DNA from: SZUA-35 sp964351995
Lineage (GTDB): Bacteria > Actinomycetota > Acidimicrobiia > Acidimicrobiales > SZUA-35
Direction of reading: 5' to 3'
Assembly (NCBI GenBank): GCA_964351995.1
Contig: CAYGQE010000008.1
Location: forward strand, 1-64,000
Length of the DNA: 64,000 bases
In this document: in pieces, positions 53,109 through 61,121 of the stretch
Position numbering within the stretch: the first letter of the stretch is position 1
Layout of the letters: every line of letters begins with the position of its first letter
Translations under genes and position numbers: made by a program
Notes under the pieces: model-generated
What the model saw: only the letters and a program-made list of their open reading frames with translations
Databases searched by the model: none
What the model was told of the DNA's origin: nothing

Positions 53109-53423
53109 ATGATCAAGCGCTCAGCTCTCACACTCATCTTCTCCTCCGCAATGGTGCTCGGTCTCGGCTCCGCCGTAGGGGCCGTAACGGATCCGAACTG
53201 CCCGGCTTCGCCGCAGCCTTGTGTGCTTTCCGGCGCCCCCCAGGCGACGCCGTCTGCTGCGGCTCCGGCCGTTGCCGCTCCCGCCGCCGTCGCTGCCGCT
53301 CCGCTTCAGCGACAGACGCTCCCGGTCACTGGGTCTGAGACCGCAGCACTGGCGCTCGGTGGCACTCTTCTTGTCGCTGCTGGCGGCGCACTCGTGTGGC
53401 GCTCCAACAAGGCTGCTGCCTGA
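53109..53423 (+). CDS. Small secreted LPxTG-type cell-wall protein
   Basis: 104 aa. A signal peptide (about 1-25, KRSALTLIFSSAMVLGLGSA) is followed by a short mature part with two Cys (DPNCPASPQPCVL) and an Ala/Pro-rich stretch. A C-terminal sorting signal follows: LPVTG at about residues 76-80, then the helix ETAALALGGTLLVAAGGALV and a basic end RSNKAAA. A sortase would cut LPVT|G and attach the protein to the wall, but no sortase gene is in the window. The mature protein is only about 50 residues, too short for a known domain. A strong hairpin follows the stop. Confidence 0.82.
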   Translation: MIKRSALTLIFSSAMVLGLGSAVGAVTDPNCPASPQPCVLSGAPQATPSAAAPAVAAPAAVAAAPLQRQTLPVTGSETAALALGGTLLVAAGGALVWRSNKAAA

Positions 53424-53470
53424 TCGCAGCGCTTGCTGGCTGATGCCAGCCGAAAACTCCAGATCTGACG

Positions 53471-53501
53471 AACGACCCCAAGCTCCCCGTTTGGGGTCGT
53501 T
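53471..53501 (+). terminator. Strong hairpin after the LPxTG gene
   Basis: Perfect 11-bp stem AACGACCCCAA / TTGGGGTCGTT with a 9-base loop, starting 48 bp after the stop. A short TCTG follows instead of a U-run. It probably ends the LPxTG transcript before the phosphatase gene. Confidence 0.65.
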
Positions 53502-53543
53502 CTGCCTACATCGGTATCGACGGGGACGTCCTAGTGTTGACAG

Positions 53544-54065
53544 ATGACCCAGCGCCGCATCCTCTTCGTCTGCACGGCCAACATCTGCCGTAGCCCCGCT
53601 GCCGAATACATCGCCCGTCACTTCGTGACCGAGCACGAGTACGTCTTCCGCTCGGCCGGCTTCATGTATGACGGCCGTCCAATCACCGAAAAGATGGGCG
53701 AAGCGATCAGCAAATTCGGTGTCGAGGACTCGCACAAACACTCGAGTCACATCATCGACGCCGACACGATGGGTGCGGCCGAACTGATCCTGACGATGGA
53801 ATCACGTCACCTCCGTGATCTGACGGTGAAGGATCGCTCGGTGTTCGACAAGACGATTCCGTTCAAACAGGCGGTGTCGCTGCTCAACCGCCCGATGTCG
53901 CTCGATGAGTTCTTGGTCGACATCGAGGGTCGCGAGGCAGCGAGCTATTTCGACGATCGTTGGGACGTCGAGGACCCATACAAGCGCAGCACGAAGAAGT
54001 ACCGCGAGGCCTCGGAAGAGATCAAGAACCTCGTCACTGAATTCTTCACCAATCTGAAGCCCTGA
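53544..54065 (+). CDS. Low-molecular-weight protein tyrosine phosphatase (Wzb-like)
   Basis: 173 aa. The P-loop FVCTANICRSPAAEYIARHF carries the C-x5-R-S active site at about residues 10-17. The distal general-acid part is DVEDPYKRSTKKYREASEEI (Asp-Pro with Tyr). Length is slightly above the 150-residue norm because of an inserted IPFKQAVSLLNRPMSLDEFL stretch. In polysaccharide loci this enzyme dephosphorylates the BY-kinase domain of the Wzz protein, letting polymerisation cycle. The likely partner is the kinase at 45180. It lies on the same strand but 6.7 kb away. Confidence 0.9.
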   Translation: MTQRRILFVCTANICRSPAAEYIARHFVTEHEYVFRSAGFMYDGRPITEKMGEAISKFGVEDSHKHSSHIIDADTMGAAELILTMESRHLRDLTVKDRSVFDKTIPFKQAVSLLNRPMSLDEFLVDIEGREAASYFDDRWDVEDPYKRSTKKYREASEEIKNLVTEFFTNLKP

Positions 54066-54096
54066 CCGGAAGCGCTGCGCCGATGCCGCCGGCCGC

Positions 54097-54116
54097 TGGT
54101 GAGCCGGGCGTCACCA
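54097..54116. terminator. Candidate hairpin between convergent phosphatase and dehydrogenase genes
   Basis: TGGTGA / TCACCA arms with an 8-base GC-rich loop in the 90-bp convergent gap. No U-tract. Confidence 0.35.
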
Positions 54117-54155
54117 CCGTGGAACTCAGTTGAGAGAGCGAACGCTGCGAAGCCT

Positions 54156-55427
54156 TCAGAGGTGTTCGACGTTGGCTGCGTCGAGGCGGTGACGGGCGTC
54201 GAAGATGTAGCCGGCGTTGTCCGTGAGCAGTGTGTAGTCGATGTCGTCGTGGTCGGTCACGATCACAACAGCGTCGGCGTTTTGGGCCTGTTCAGCGGTG
54301 AGATCGACGCGGGTTGTCTCGTCGTCGAGGAAGAAGTCGCCGACGTGGCTGTCGTGGACGTAGACATCAGCTCCGAGCTTCACGAGGCCTTCGATGATGC
54401 CTGTTGCTGGAGTTTCGCGGGCGTCGTTGGAGTTCTTCTTGTAGGCAATGCCGATCACGAGAACTCGGCTGCCCTTGACGGGCTTCGAGCGTTCGTTGAG
54501 CCCCATCATCACGCGGCGGACCACTTCGCCGGGCATGCCGTCGTTGATCTGGTTGGCGATCTTGACAAACCTGCTGACGGTGCCGAGTTCGCGTTCGAAC
54601 TGCCATGACAGGTACGAGGGGTCGATGGGGAGGCAGTGGCCGCCGACGCCGGGGCCGGGGTAGAAGGGCATGAAGCCGAAGGGTTTGGATTTGGCGGCGT
54701 CGATGACGTCCCAGAAGTCGATGTCCAACGCTCGGGCGTTGATCGCGATCTCGTTGACCAACGCGATGTTGACGTGGCGGAACGTGTTCTCGAGAAGTTT
54801 GGTGAGCTCAGCTTCTCGGGTGCCTTTGGTGGCGACGGTTTCGTCGACGAGGTCGTTGTAGAACGCTTGGACGGTTTCGAGTGAGGCGGTGTCGATGCCG
54901 GACACGACTTTGGGTGTTCGCTGAAAGTTCCAGGTTCGGTTGCCTGGGTCGATGCGTTCCGGTGAGAAGCCGAGTTTGAAGTCTTGGCCGGCGGTGAGTC
55001 CGGAGGTTTCTTCGAGTATGGGGGCGACGAAGCCGTCGGTGGTGCCGGGGTAGGTGGTGGATTCGAGGATGACGGTGGCGCCTGGTCGCAGGTGTCGGCC
55101 GCAGAGGCGGGCGCCGGCTTCGATGTAGGACATGTCGGGGGCGCCGTCGCGTAGTGGTGTGGGGACGGTGATGACGGCGACGTCGTAGCCGTGGAGATCG
55201 GCTTCTACTGAGGTGGGAAGGAAGCGGCCGGTGGCGAGGGCGTTGGCGACGTCTGCGCCGGTGATGTCGTCGATGTGGGATTCGCCGGCTTTCATGCCGT
55301 CGATCTTGGCCTTGTCGACGTCGTAGCCGATCACGTGGTAGCCGGCCTCGACTGCTCGCATGGCGACCGGCAACCCGACATACCCCTGGCCGATGATGGC
55401 CACGCGGGCCTTGGAAGCTTCAGTCAT
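54156..55427 (-). CDS. Nucleotide-sugar dehydrogenase (UDP-N-acetylglucosamine 6-dehydrogenase, WbpA-like)
   Basis: 423 aa. The N-terminal NAD domain has VAIIGQGYVGLPVAMRAVEA and the middle domain has ITVPTPLRDGAPDMSYIEAG and STTYPGTTDGF. The catalytic segment GPGVGGHCLPIDPSYLSWQF carries the nucleophilic Cys, and the C-terminal UDP-binding domain has IGIAYKKNSNDARETPATGI. The FMPFYPGPGVGGHC variant is that of WbpA-type enzymes, which oxidise UDP-HexNAc to UDP-HexNAcA, rather than UDP-glucose dehydrogenase. It would supply an acidic sugar to the island's glycan. No epimerase or acetyltransferase partner is adjacent. Confidence 0.9.
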   Translation of the reverse strand: MTEASKARVAIIGQGYVGLPVAMRAVEAGYHVIGYDVDKAKIDGMKAGESHIDDITGADVANALATGRFLPTSVEADLHGYDVAVITVPTPLRDGAPDMSYIEAGARLCGRHLRPGATVILESTTYPGTTDGFVAPILEETSGLTAGQDFKLGFSPERIDPGNRTWNFQRTPKVVSGIDTASLETVQAFYNDLVDETVATKGTREAELTKLLENTFRHVNIALVNEIAINARALDIDFWDVIDAAKSKPFGFMPFYPGPGVGGHCLPIDPSYLSWQFERELGTVSRFVKIANQINDGMPGEVVRRVMMGLNERSKPVKGSRVLVIGIAYKKNSNDARETPATGIIEGLVKLGADVYVHDSHVGDFFLDDETTRVDLTAEQAQNADAVVIVTDHDDIDYTLLTDNAGYIFDARHRLDAANVEHL

Positions 55428-55546
55428 AAGAGGTCCTTCGAGGTCGATTCGTCGATCGACGGAAAACGCGCCGACCGGGTGAGACTAGTGAGCGCAGGCA
55501 GGGAACCGATAGAGCGGATGTGTCGCTCTCAACTCCGTCGAACGGC

Positions 55547-56428
55547 CTAGTCCTTGCGCTTACGCATGCGCTTGGAATGCTCTTCGAGGCGTTTGCGTTG
55601 TGCCTTGGTCAGGCTGTCGAGCCCGTCCGTGGCGACTTGATCGAGCAGGGAATCGATCTCCATGTCGGCCAGATCGTCCTGCACCGGATCAGAGGCCACC
55701 GACGTCAGGTTCGATTTGCGCCTTGCCCTGCTGGGCTTGGAGCGACGAGCCTGGCCTCCCTGCTGAGGTGCGCCGCCCCGCAGGTCGGGAATCCAGTTCA
55801 GTTCGGGAGCGAGGCCGAACGTCCGAGCCGCCATCAATGCTCCACCAACGACGGAGATCTCGAGCACGAATGCTGTGGTGTTCCCGGTGCTGATGGCGCT
55901 CAGGATGGTCACCACGAAGAAGAAGGCGCCGATCCACCACAGCGGAATGTTGAAGAACGACCGGGCATTGGGCATGTAGGCAATGAACGCGTAGAACAAT
56001 CCGCTGCCGACGATCGAGACACCGAAGAAGTCTCCGCTCGAGATGTTCGCCGCCGAGAGAATCAGCAACGCAACAACAGGAATGAGAGCAAGGATGGCCA
56101 AGAAGCGCAGCATGCGGACCCGGCCGAGCGCCGACTCGAGCTGGTTGCCAAACAAGAAGATCAAGATGATCCCGAGCAAGCCGAAGAACGATGGCGCATT
56201 CGGTATCCAGTAGGTCACCATTCGCCAGATCTGGCCCGACATGACCTTGTCGCCGTTGAACGCAAGCAAGTTGGTCAACGGCTTGTTGTTCGCCGGTTGG
56301 AACGAGTGAACCAGCATGCCAATAAACGAGATCAGGCTGACCAGGGCAGCGGACCCGATCTCGGCGTTCCCAATTCGGAACCACGGATCGCCACTGCCGC
56401 TGAAGCGGCTCGGTTGGAAGCTGTTCAT
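55547..56428 (-). CDS. Rhomboid-like membrane protein without catalytic residues
   Basis: 293 aa. Six to seven hydrophobic helices have the rhomboid/derlin layout: an amphipathic start ending WFRIGNAEIGSAALVSLISF, GQIWRMVTYWIPNAPSFFGL (the W-R-x-x-T pattern after helix 1), and LIFLFGNQLESALGRVRMLR. The region where a rhomboid protease has G-x-S-G reads SIVGSGLFYAF, which lacks the first Gly. The last helix reads VVGGALMAARTFGL where the catalytic His (H..GGA) is expected. It is therefore probably a pseudoprotease. The C-terminal 80 residues are polar and end in a charged helix LTKAQRKRLEEHSKRMRKRK, as in related actinobacterial rhomboids. Confidence 0.75.
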   Translation of the reverse strand: MNSFQPSRFSGSGDPWFRIGNAEIGSAALVSLISFIGMLVHSFQPANNKPLTNLLAFNGDKVMSGQIWRMVTYWIPNAPSFFGLLGIILIFLFGNQLESALGRVRMLRFLAILALIPVVALLILSAANISSGDFFGVSIVGSGLFYAFIAYMPNARSFFNIPLWWIGAFFFVVTILSAISTGNTTAFVLEISVVGGALMAARTFGLAPELNWIPDLRGGAPQQGGQARRSKPSRARRKSNLTSVASDPVQDDLADMEIDSLLDQVATDGLDSLTKAQRKRLEEHSKRMRKRKD

Positions 56429-56493
56429 CGTGCAAAACTATCGCAGCCGAGCCCGCTTCAGGAGGAGGCTCGATCAGCATTGGGCCGTTCGAA

Positions 56494-57570
56494 TCACCTC
56501 GCCTTACGGCGGAGCGTGACCGGCTTGGCCTCGTGATTCGCTCGAAGCTGACCGCAGGCGGCGTCGATGTCGGTACCTCGATTGGCTCGAACCGTGACGT
56601 TGACCCCGCCAGCCTCTAGTTGGGCTGCGAACTGCCGGATTCGTTCTGGTGCCGTGCCGACCGTTGGCCAGCCGGGGGTTGGATTCAGAGGTATGAGGTT
56701 GACGTGGGCCCGAGCGTCGTTGGCGACCTTGATCAGTTCGCGAGCATCGGAGTCCCGATCGTTGGTGTCGGCGATCATCGCCCACTCGAACGAAACCCGG
56801 CGCCCGGTGTTCTGGCGGTAGGTGCGGCTGGCGCCGACGATGTCCTCGATTGGATTGCGCTTGTTGATCGGGACGAGTTCGGTTCGGAGTTCGTTGTTCG
56901 CCGCATGCAACGAGACGGCGAGCCCGACCTGGAGGCCTTCGTCGGCGAAGCGTCGCATTTGGGGCACCAAGCCAACGGTCGACACCGTGATCTTGCGCTG
57001 GCCGATCCCGAGATCGTCGATGATCCGTCGGGTGGCGGCCATGACTCGGTCGTAGTTGGCGAACGGCTCACCCATGCCCATGAACACGATGTTGGACAGA
57101 CGCCTGGGTGCTGCCTCGTTGCGGGCGACGACCACCTGTTCGAGAATTTCTCCAACGCTGAGGTGACGCTCGAACCCGGCCTGGCCCGTGGCGCAGAAGC
57201 CGCACGCCATCGCACAGCCCGCCTGGCTTGAAATGCACACCGTCGATCGCTGCGGGTAGTGCATGAGTACCGACTCGACCCGAGCGCCGCCCGGCAGTTC
57301 CCACAACCGTTTCACCGTCATGCCATCGGCGGTCTCCTGGCGGGCCGCTGGTGTCAGGGCGGGGGCGAGGGTTTCGGCGAGCTCTTGACGCAGCGCCTTG
57401 GGCAGCGTGCTGATCTCGCTGGGAGCGAGACCCTGCTCATGCATGCCCTTCCACACCTGATCGACTCGATACTTGGGGTGATCAGCGAGCAACTCACCGA
57501 GAGCATTGCGGTCGAGGTCCCAGGGAGAGGCAGGAGGCGCGGGTGCCGGTGGCACGGTGGTGTCGGTCAT
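56494..57570 (-). CDS. rlmN: 23S rRNA (adenine-C2-)methyltransferase RlmN
   Basis: 358 aa radical-SAM enzyme that methylates A2503 of 23S rRNA and A37 of some tRNAs. The [4Fe-4S] motif is SQAGCAMACGFCATGQAGFE (CxxxCxxC). NIVFMGMGEPFANYDRV, VSTVGLVPQMRRFADEG and VSLHAANNELRTELVPINKR are family hallmarks, and the methyl-accepting Cys lies in the C-terminal AACGQL. Its ATG overlaps the mshD stop (ATGA). It is a conserved core gene, so the accessory island ends before it. Confidence 0.97.
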   Translation of the reverse strand: MTDTTVPPAPAPPASPWDLDRNALGELLADHPKYRVDQVWKGMHEQGLAPSEISTLPKALRQELAETLAPALTPAARQETADGMTVKRLWELPGGARVESVLMHYPQRSTVCISSQAGCAMACGFCATGQAGFERHLSVGEILEQVVVARNEAAPRRLSNIVFMGMGEPFANYDRVMAATRRIIDDLGIGQRKITVSTVGLVPQMRRFADEGLQVGLAVSLHAANNELRTELVPINKRNPIEDIVGASRTYRQNTGRRVSFEWAMIADTNDRDSDARELIKVANDARAHVNLIPLNPTPGWPTVGTAPERIRQFAAQLEAGGVNVTVRANRGTDIDAACGQLRANHEAKPVTLRRKAR

Positions 57571-58481
57571 GGTGACCCTTCGTTGGTTGGCCCATCGGAG
57601 CTCGGCGCGGTCGACCAGGCTTTGTCGGTCCGCACGATGCTGAAGCCCAGGTTTTCATAGGTGTGGACTGCGGGAACGTTGTTCGCTTCGACATAGAGCA
57701 TGCCGGTCTCGAAACCTTGCCCGAAGAGCCAGTCGAGGCCCGCCGCAGTCATGCCCGCACCGAGTCCCCGACCGTGGACCGAGGGGTCGAGTCCGATGGC
57801 GTAGATCTCGCCGAGCCCTTGATCGTGGTGCATCTTGGTCCAACAGAACCCAACGAGTCGGCCTTCCTCTTCGAACAACCGAATGCCCTCGGCCTGCACC
57901 CCTGGCTCGGCGAGCTTGTGAGCGAATGCCTCAGTGGTGAGCCCCCCTTGGTCGGGGTGGCCGGCAAAGGCAGCGTTGTTGACGAGGCGTAACGCTTCGT
58001 CATCGGTGCCGGGAACGAACGCCCGGGTCGGCAGTGCCTCGAGAACAACGGGGAGCGGGCATCGCATCTGGTGCAAGGCCCGGACTTCGCGCATGTCGTG
58101 CATCTCAGCCACATCCACGTGCCACTTCATCGCCGGCTTGCCCCACACCTCGAGATGTGATCGCTCCGCCAAGGGGTGAGCCCGAACCTGGCCGAGCATT
58201 GCATCGAGCACGGCAGCCGGGGCCTGGCTGTGATGGTCGGCCACGAGGGCCTCGAGGTGGAGCGTGTCACCAATTGCGATGCCGCCCAGGTAGCCAATGG
58301 GGTGGCCGCCACCCGTGGCGACGACGCCAGCGAAGCAGTCTGGCGACGCGTGGAGCGACTCGACCCATCGGTGGTTGAAACGATCGTCGCCGAGGTCGAG
58401 CGGCAACGTGTGATGGAGGAGGTGGCGCGCCGCCTGCACCGTGATGGGGTCTTCGGCGGTCACAACGTTGATCTCGAGCAC
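57567..58481 (-). CDS. mshD: Mycothiol synthase
   Basis: 304 aa from a GTG at 58481. It acetylates Cys-GlcN-Ins with acetyl-CoA, the last step of mycothiol synthesis. Two tandem GNAT domains are present; the C-terminal, active one has TRAFVPGTDDEALRLVNNAA, FAGHPDQGGLT and GEIYAIGLDPSVHGRGLGAG, with the acetyl-CoA loop in VHGRGLGAG. These blocks are specific to MshD. Mycothiol is confined to Actinobacteria, which anchors the taxonomic call. It is coupled to rlmN. Confidence 0.94.
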   Translation of the reverse strand: MLEINVVTAEDPITVQAARHLLHHTLPLDLGDDRFNHRWVESLHASPDCFAGVVATGGGHPIGYLGGIAIGDTLHLEALVADHHSQAPAAVLDAMLGQVRAHPLAERSHLEVWGKPAMKWHVDVAEMHDMREVRALHQMRCPLPVVLEALPTRAFVPGTDDEALRLVNNAAFAGHPDQGGLTTEAFAHKLAEPGVQAEGIRLFEEEGRLVGFCWTKMHHDQGLGEIYAIGLDPSVHGRGLGAGMTAAGLDWLFGQGFETGMLYVEANNVPAVHTYENLGFSIVRTDKAWSTAPSSDGPTNEGSP

Positions 58482-58559
58482 CGTCAGAGTCTAGGGCGGT
58501 CGGCGGAATGCCTCCCGGCCCGCTGATCGATGGGAGAGTCGCAAGCTACGCTCCGGCCC

Positions 58560-59207
58560 ATGGCACGACCACGCACACCAAAGGGCCGAGCCCAACGAAC
58601 ACACGAGCTGCTCAAGGGCGAGTACCCCGAGGCCGAATGCGAGCTCGACCACGAGAACGCCTTTCAACTCTTGATCGCGACCATCCTGTCGGCGCAGGCG
58701 ACCGACGTCGGTGTGAACAAGGCCACGCCCGGCCTGTTTGCTCGCTTTCCGGATGCTGAGTCGCTCGCCAACGCCGAACTGTCCGAGGTCGAGTCTCTCA
58801 TCGGTACTCTTGGTCTGTTCCGCAACAAGGCGAAGAGCATCACGAAGTGCGCGCAGCAGTTGATCGAACTGCACGACGGCGAGGTGCCGACCAGCTATAG
58901 GGACTTGACGAACCTGGGTGGTGTCGGCCGCAAGACCGCCAACGTCGTTCGTAGCGTGGCGCTCGGCCTTCCCGGCCTGCCCGTCGACACCCACGTGCTG
59001 CGGCTCAGCGGACTACTCGGCATCACGACCCTGACCGATCCGGTCAAGGTCGAGATGGAGCTGAATCCCATGGTTCCGGCGGCAGAGCGAGGCGAATTCT
59101 CACTACGGATGATCCTCCACGGTCGCCGGGTGTGCGTTGCTCGACGACCCCGTTGTGAGGATTGCGTGTTGGCTTCTTTCTGCCCGTCGAGCAAGGTGCC
59201 GGGCTGA
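58560..59207 (+). CDS. nth: Endonuclease III (Nth)
   Basis: 215 aa from the ATG at 58560; an ATG at 58530 is an alternative, neither having a strong ribosome site. It removes oxidised pyrimidines by N-glycosylase/AP-lyase action. Features are AFQLLIATILSAQATDVGVN, the helix-hairpin-helix NLGGVGRKTANVVRSVALGL with the catalytic Lys, PVDTHVLRLSG with the catalytic Asp, and a C-terminal iron-sulfur loop CVARRPRCEDCVLASFC, spaced C-x6-C-x2-C-x5-C as in E. coli Nth. Confidence 0.95.
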   Translation: MARPRTPKGRAQRTHELLKGEYPEAECELDHENAFQLLIATILSAQATDVGVNKATPGLFARFPDAESLANAELSEVESLIGTLGLFRNKAKSITKCAQQLIELHDGEVPTSYRDLTNLGGVGRKTANVVRSVALGLPGLPVDTHVLRLSGLLGITTLTDPVKVEMELNPMVPAAERGEFSLRMILHGRRVCVARRPRCEDCVLASFCPSSKVPG

Positions 59208-59335
59208 GCAAAGGCCTGTAGAGCCTGGGCGATCGCCTCCGAGCGCGATGATTGTCGCTGGAGTTTTTCGAGGCAAAGATGAATCTTTCGAATTGGTCCC
59301 CCAACACCGCGAATGCCCGAAGTACGTTGTCCCTC

Positions 59336-59428
59336 AACCAGGTTCCCGCCACCTGGTTAATGCGACAAGGGGATCCGCCGCCCCTGTCGCTCCGTCGGCG
59401 CCCCTTCGGGGGCGCCGACGTGATTTTT
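59336..59428 (+). terminator. Three consecutive hairpins ending in a UUCG-loop terminator
   Basis: AACCAGGT/ACCTGGTT (59336-59358), then GCGACA-GGGG/CCCC-TGTCGC (59362-59390, one bulged A), then a perfect 12-bp stem CGTCGGCGCCCC/GGGGCGCCGACG with a TTCG loop (59393-59420) followed by TGATTTTT. The last is a good plus-strand intrinsic terminator for nth. The two extra hairpins may belong to a short structured RNA. Confidence 0.75.
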
Positions 59429-59472
59429 GGGTCAGCGTTTGTCCGGCCCGGCTCCTGCAACCCGGGCTCGGA

Positions 59473-59655
59473 TCAGAGCCGACGAAGCGCTTTCTGCAAC
59501 CGTCTCGAGGCCATGTCGAGCTGGCGTTCGACTTCCCGGAGCTCGCTGCCGATCTCGTCGTCTTCGTGCGTGTCGGTGGCCAACTCGCGCAAGCGCATCA
59601 GGAGATCTTCGAGAGAAAGGGAAACCGACCCGAGGGCGCTGGTGTCGAGAGGCAC
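59473..59655 (-). CDS. Small helical protein (60 aa) upstream of hisD
   Basis: 60 aa from a GTG at 59655 that follows AGGAG at a 5-base spacing; the longer same-frame ORF that reads into hisD antisense is not supported. The sequence begins PLDTSALGSVSLSLEDLLMR. It is one long charged helix (LRELATDTHEDD, GSELREVERQLDMASRRLQK) ending ALRRL, with heptad-like spacing of Leu, so a coiled coil is likely. I do not recognise a family. It diverges from hisD with 125 bp between starts. Confidence 0.6.
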   Translation of the reverse strand: MPLDTSALGSVSLSLEDLLMRLRELATDTHEDDEIGSELREVERQLDMASRRLQKALRRL

Positions 59656-59780
59656 AAAAACTCCTGGTACTGGGTGGATAACGGTAGGACGACGAGCAGG
59701 AGGGCACGGTACCGTTCCTCGTGAGCACCCGACCGACGGCGTGTCGCAGATTGACGGAGCACGGATCAAATGGAGACGCG

Positions 59781-61121
59781 ATGCTGAATCGGTTGGATTT
59801 GCGAGGCCAGGGCACCGACGTCGCACATTTGCTGCCGCGTCCAGAGATCGTGGCGGAAGGGCCAGTGGCAACGGTTCGCGAGATCCTCGAGCGTGTGAGA
59901 TCCGAAGGCGACGCCGTGCTCCTCGAACTGACCGAACAATTCGACGGCGTAAAGCTCGATGCAGTTCGTGTTTCTGACGCCGACCTCGACGCAGCAGTTG
60001 ACGCGCTCGATCCTGTGTTGCGAGAAGCGATGGACGTCTCGATCGCCAACGTCGAGGCATTCCACCAACACCAGCGTCGGGCTCCCGAACTCATCGAGAG
60101 CCGGGGGATGCGGATCCGCGCCTACCAGCGTCCGGTGGACCGGGCGGGCATGTACGTCCCCGGTGGCCGAGCCGAATACCCGAGCACGGTCATCATGACC
60201 GTCGTGCCTGCGAAAGTTGCCGGCGTGGAAGACGTCATCGTGTGCGTTCCTCCGTCCGCAGAGTTCGGTGGAGTGGCTCCGTCGGTGCTGGCCGCCGCCC
60301 GGTTGGCAGGAGCATCCGAGGTCTATGCCGTTGGTGGTGCGCAGGCCATTGGAGCCATGGCGTACGGGACCGAGTCGATCGCTCCCGTCGACGTCATCGC
60401 CGGACCAGGCAACATCTACGTCGCAATTGCGAAGCAACAGGTTTCCGGCGACGTGGGTGTGGCAGCAGCCTTTGCCGGCCCATCCGAGGTCGTCGTCGCT
60501 GCTGACCACACCGCCGACCCGGCGTTCGCTGCGATCGATGTGATGGTGCAGGCCGAGCACGGCCCCGATGGGTTGGCCTGGCTGGTCACATGGGACGAAG
60601 CCGTCGCCGATGCAGTCTGCGAAGCCGGAGACAAGTTGCTGGCCGAAGCACCGCGAGCTGATGACATTCGTGCCACGTTGGCCGCTGGTGGCTACGTCGC
60701 ATTGGTCGATGGTCCTGAAGCTGCCGTCGCGGTGATCGATGCGATTGCTCCCGAGCACCTCGAACTACAGATCGAGAACGCCGAGGCGGTCGCCGCAACC
60801 GTGCGCAACGCAGGTGCCATCTTCTGCGGCAACTTCTCACCCGCTTCCGTCGGCGACTACGTGGCTGGCCCGTCCCACGTCTTGCCCACCTACGGGTCGG
60901 CCCGCTTCTCGAGCGCGCTCACCGTCGGTGACTTCTGCAAGGACCACCACGTCGTGACCATCGACCCAGAGGGCATCGACGTACTCGGTCCGCACGTGGT
61001 CGCCCTTGCGCAGCGCGAGGGTCTGGCCGCCCACATGACCTCGGTGCAGTTGCGCCTCGATCGCAACGCGCTCGACAAAGCCGCACTCGACCGGGCAAAC
61101 GCAAGCAGCGACGAGGCATGA
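59781..61121 (+). CDS. hisD: Histidinol dehydrogenase
   Basis: 446 aa from the ATG at 59781, preceded by TGGAG; the ORF begins at 59721. It catalyses the last two oxidations of histidine synthesis. Diagnostic blocks are PVDRAGMYVPGGRAEYPSTV, IMTVVPAKVAGVEDVIVCVP, YAVGGAQAIGAMAYGTESIA and DVIAGPGNIYVAIAKQQVSG. AFAGPSEVVVAADHTADP and IQIENA-like AIAPEHLELQIENAEAV, with Glu-His as catalytic/zinc residues, complete it. It leads a compact his operon; all following genes overlap by 1-4 bases. Confidence 0.97.
   Translation: MLNRLDLRGQGTDVAHLLPRPEIVAEGPVATVREILERVRSEGDAVLLELTEQFDGVKLDAVRVSDADLDAAVDALDPVLREAMDVSIANVEAFHQHQRRAPELIESRGMRIRAYQRPVDRAGMYVPGGRAEYPSTVIMTVVPAKVAGVEDVIVCVPPSAEFGGVAPSVLAAARLAGASEVYAVGGAQAIGAMAYGTESIAPVDVIAGPGNIYVAIAKQQVSGDVGVAAAFAGPSEVVVAADHTADPAFAAIDVMVQAEHGPDGLAWLVTWDEAVADAVCEAGDKLLAEAPRADDIRATLAAGGYVALVDGPEAAVAVIDAIAPEHLELQIENAEAVAATVRNAGAIFCGNFSPASVGDYVAGPSHVLPTYGSARFSSALTVGDFCKDHHVVTIDPEGIDVLGPHVVALAQREGLAAHMTSVQLRLDRNALDKAALDRANASSDEA

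Noticed and set aside
59137..59724. 195-codon plus-strand ORF after nth
   Set aside because: It overlaps the nth end, runs through a terminator hairpin and is antisense to the small GTG-started gene with a better ribosome site.
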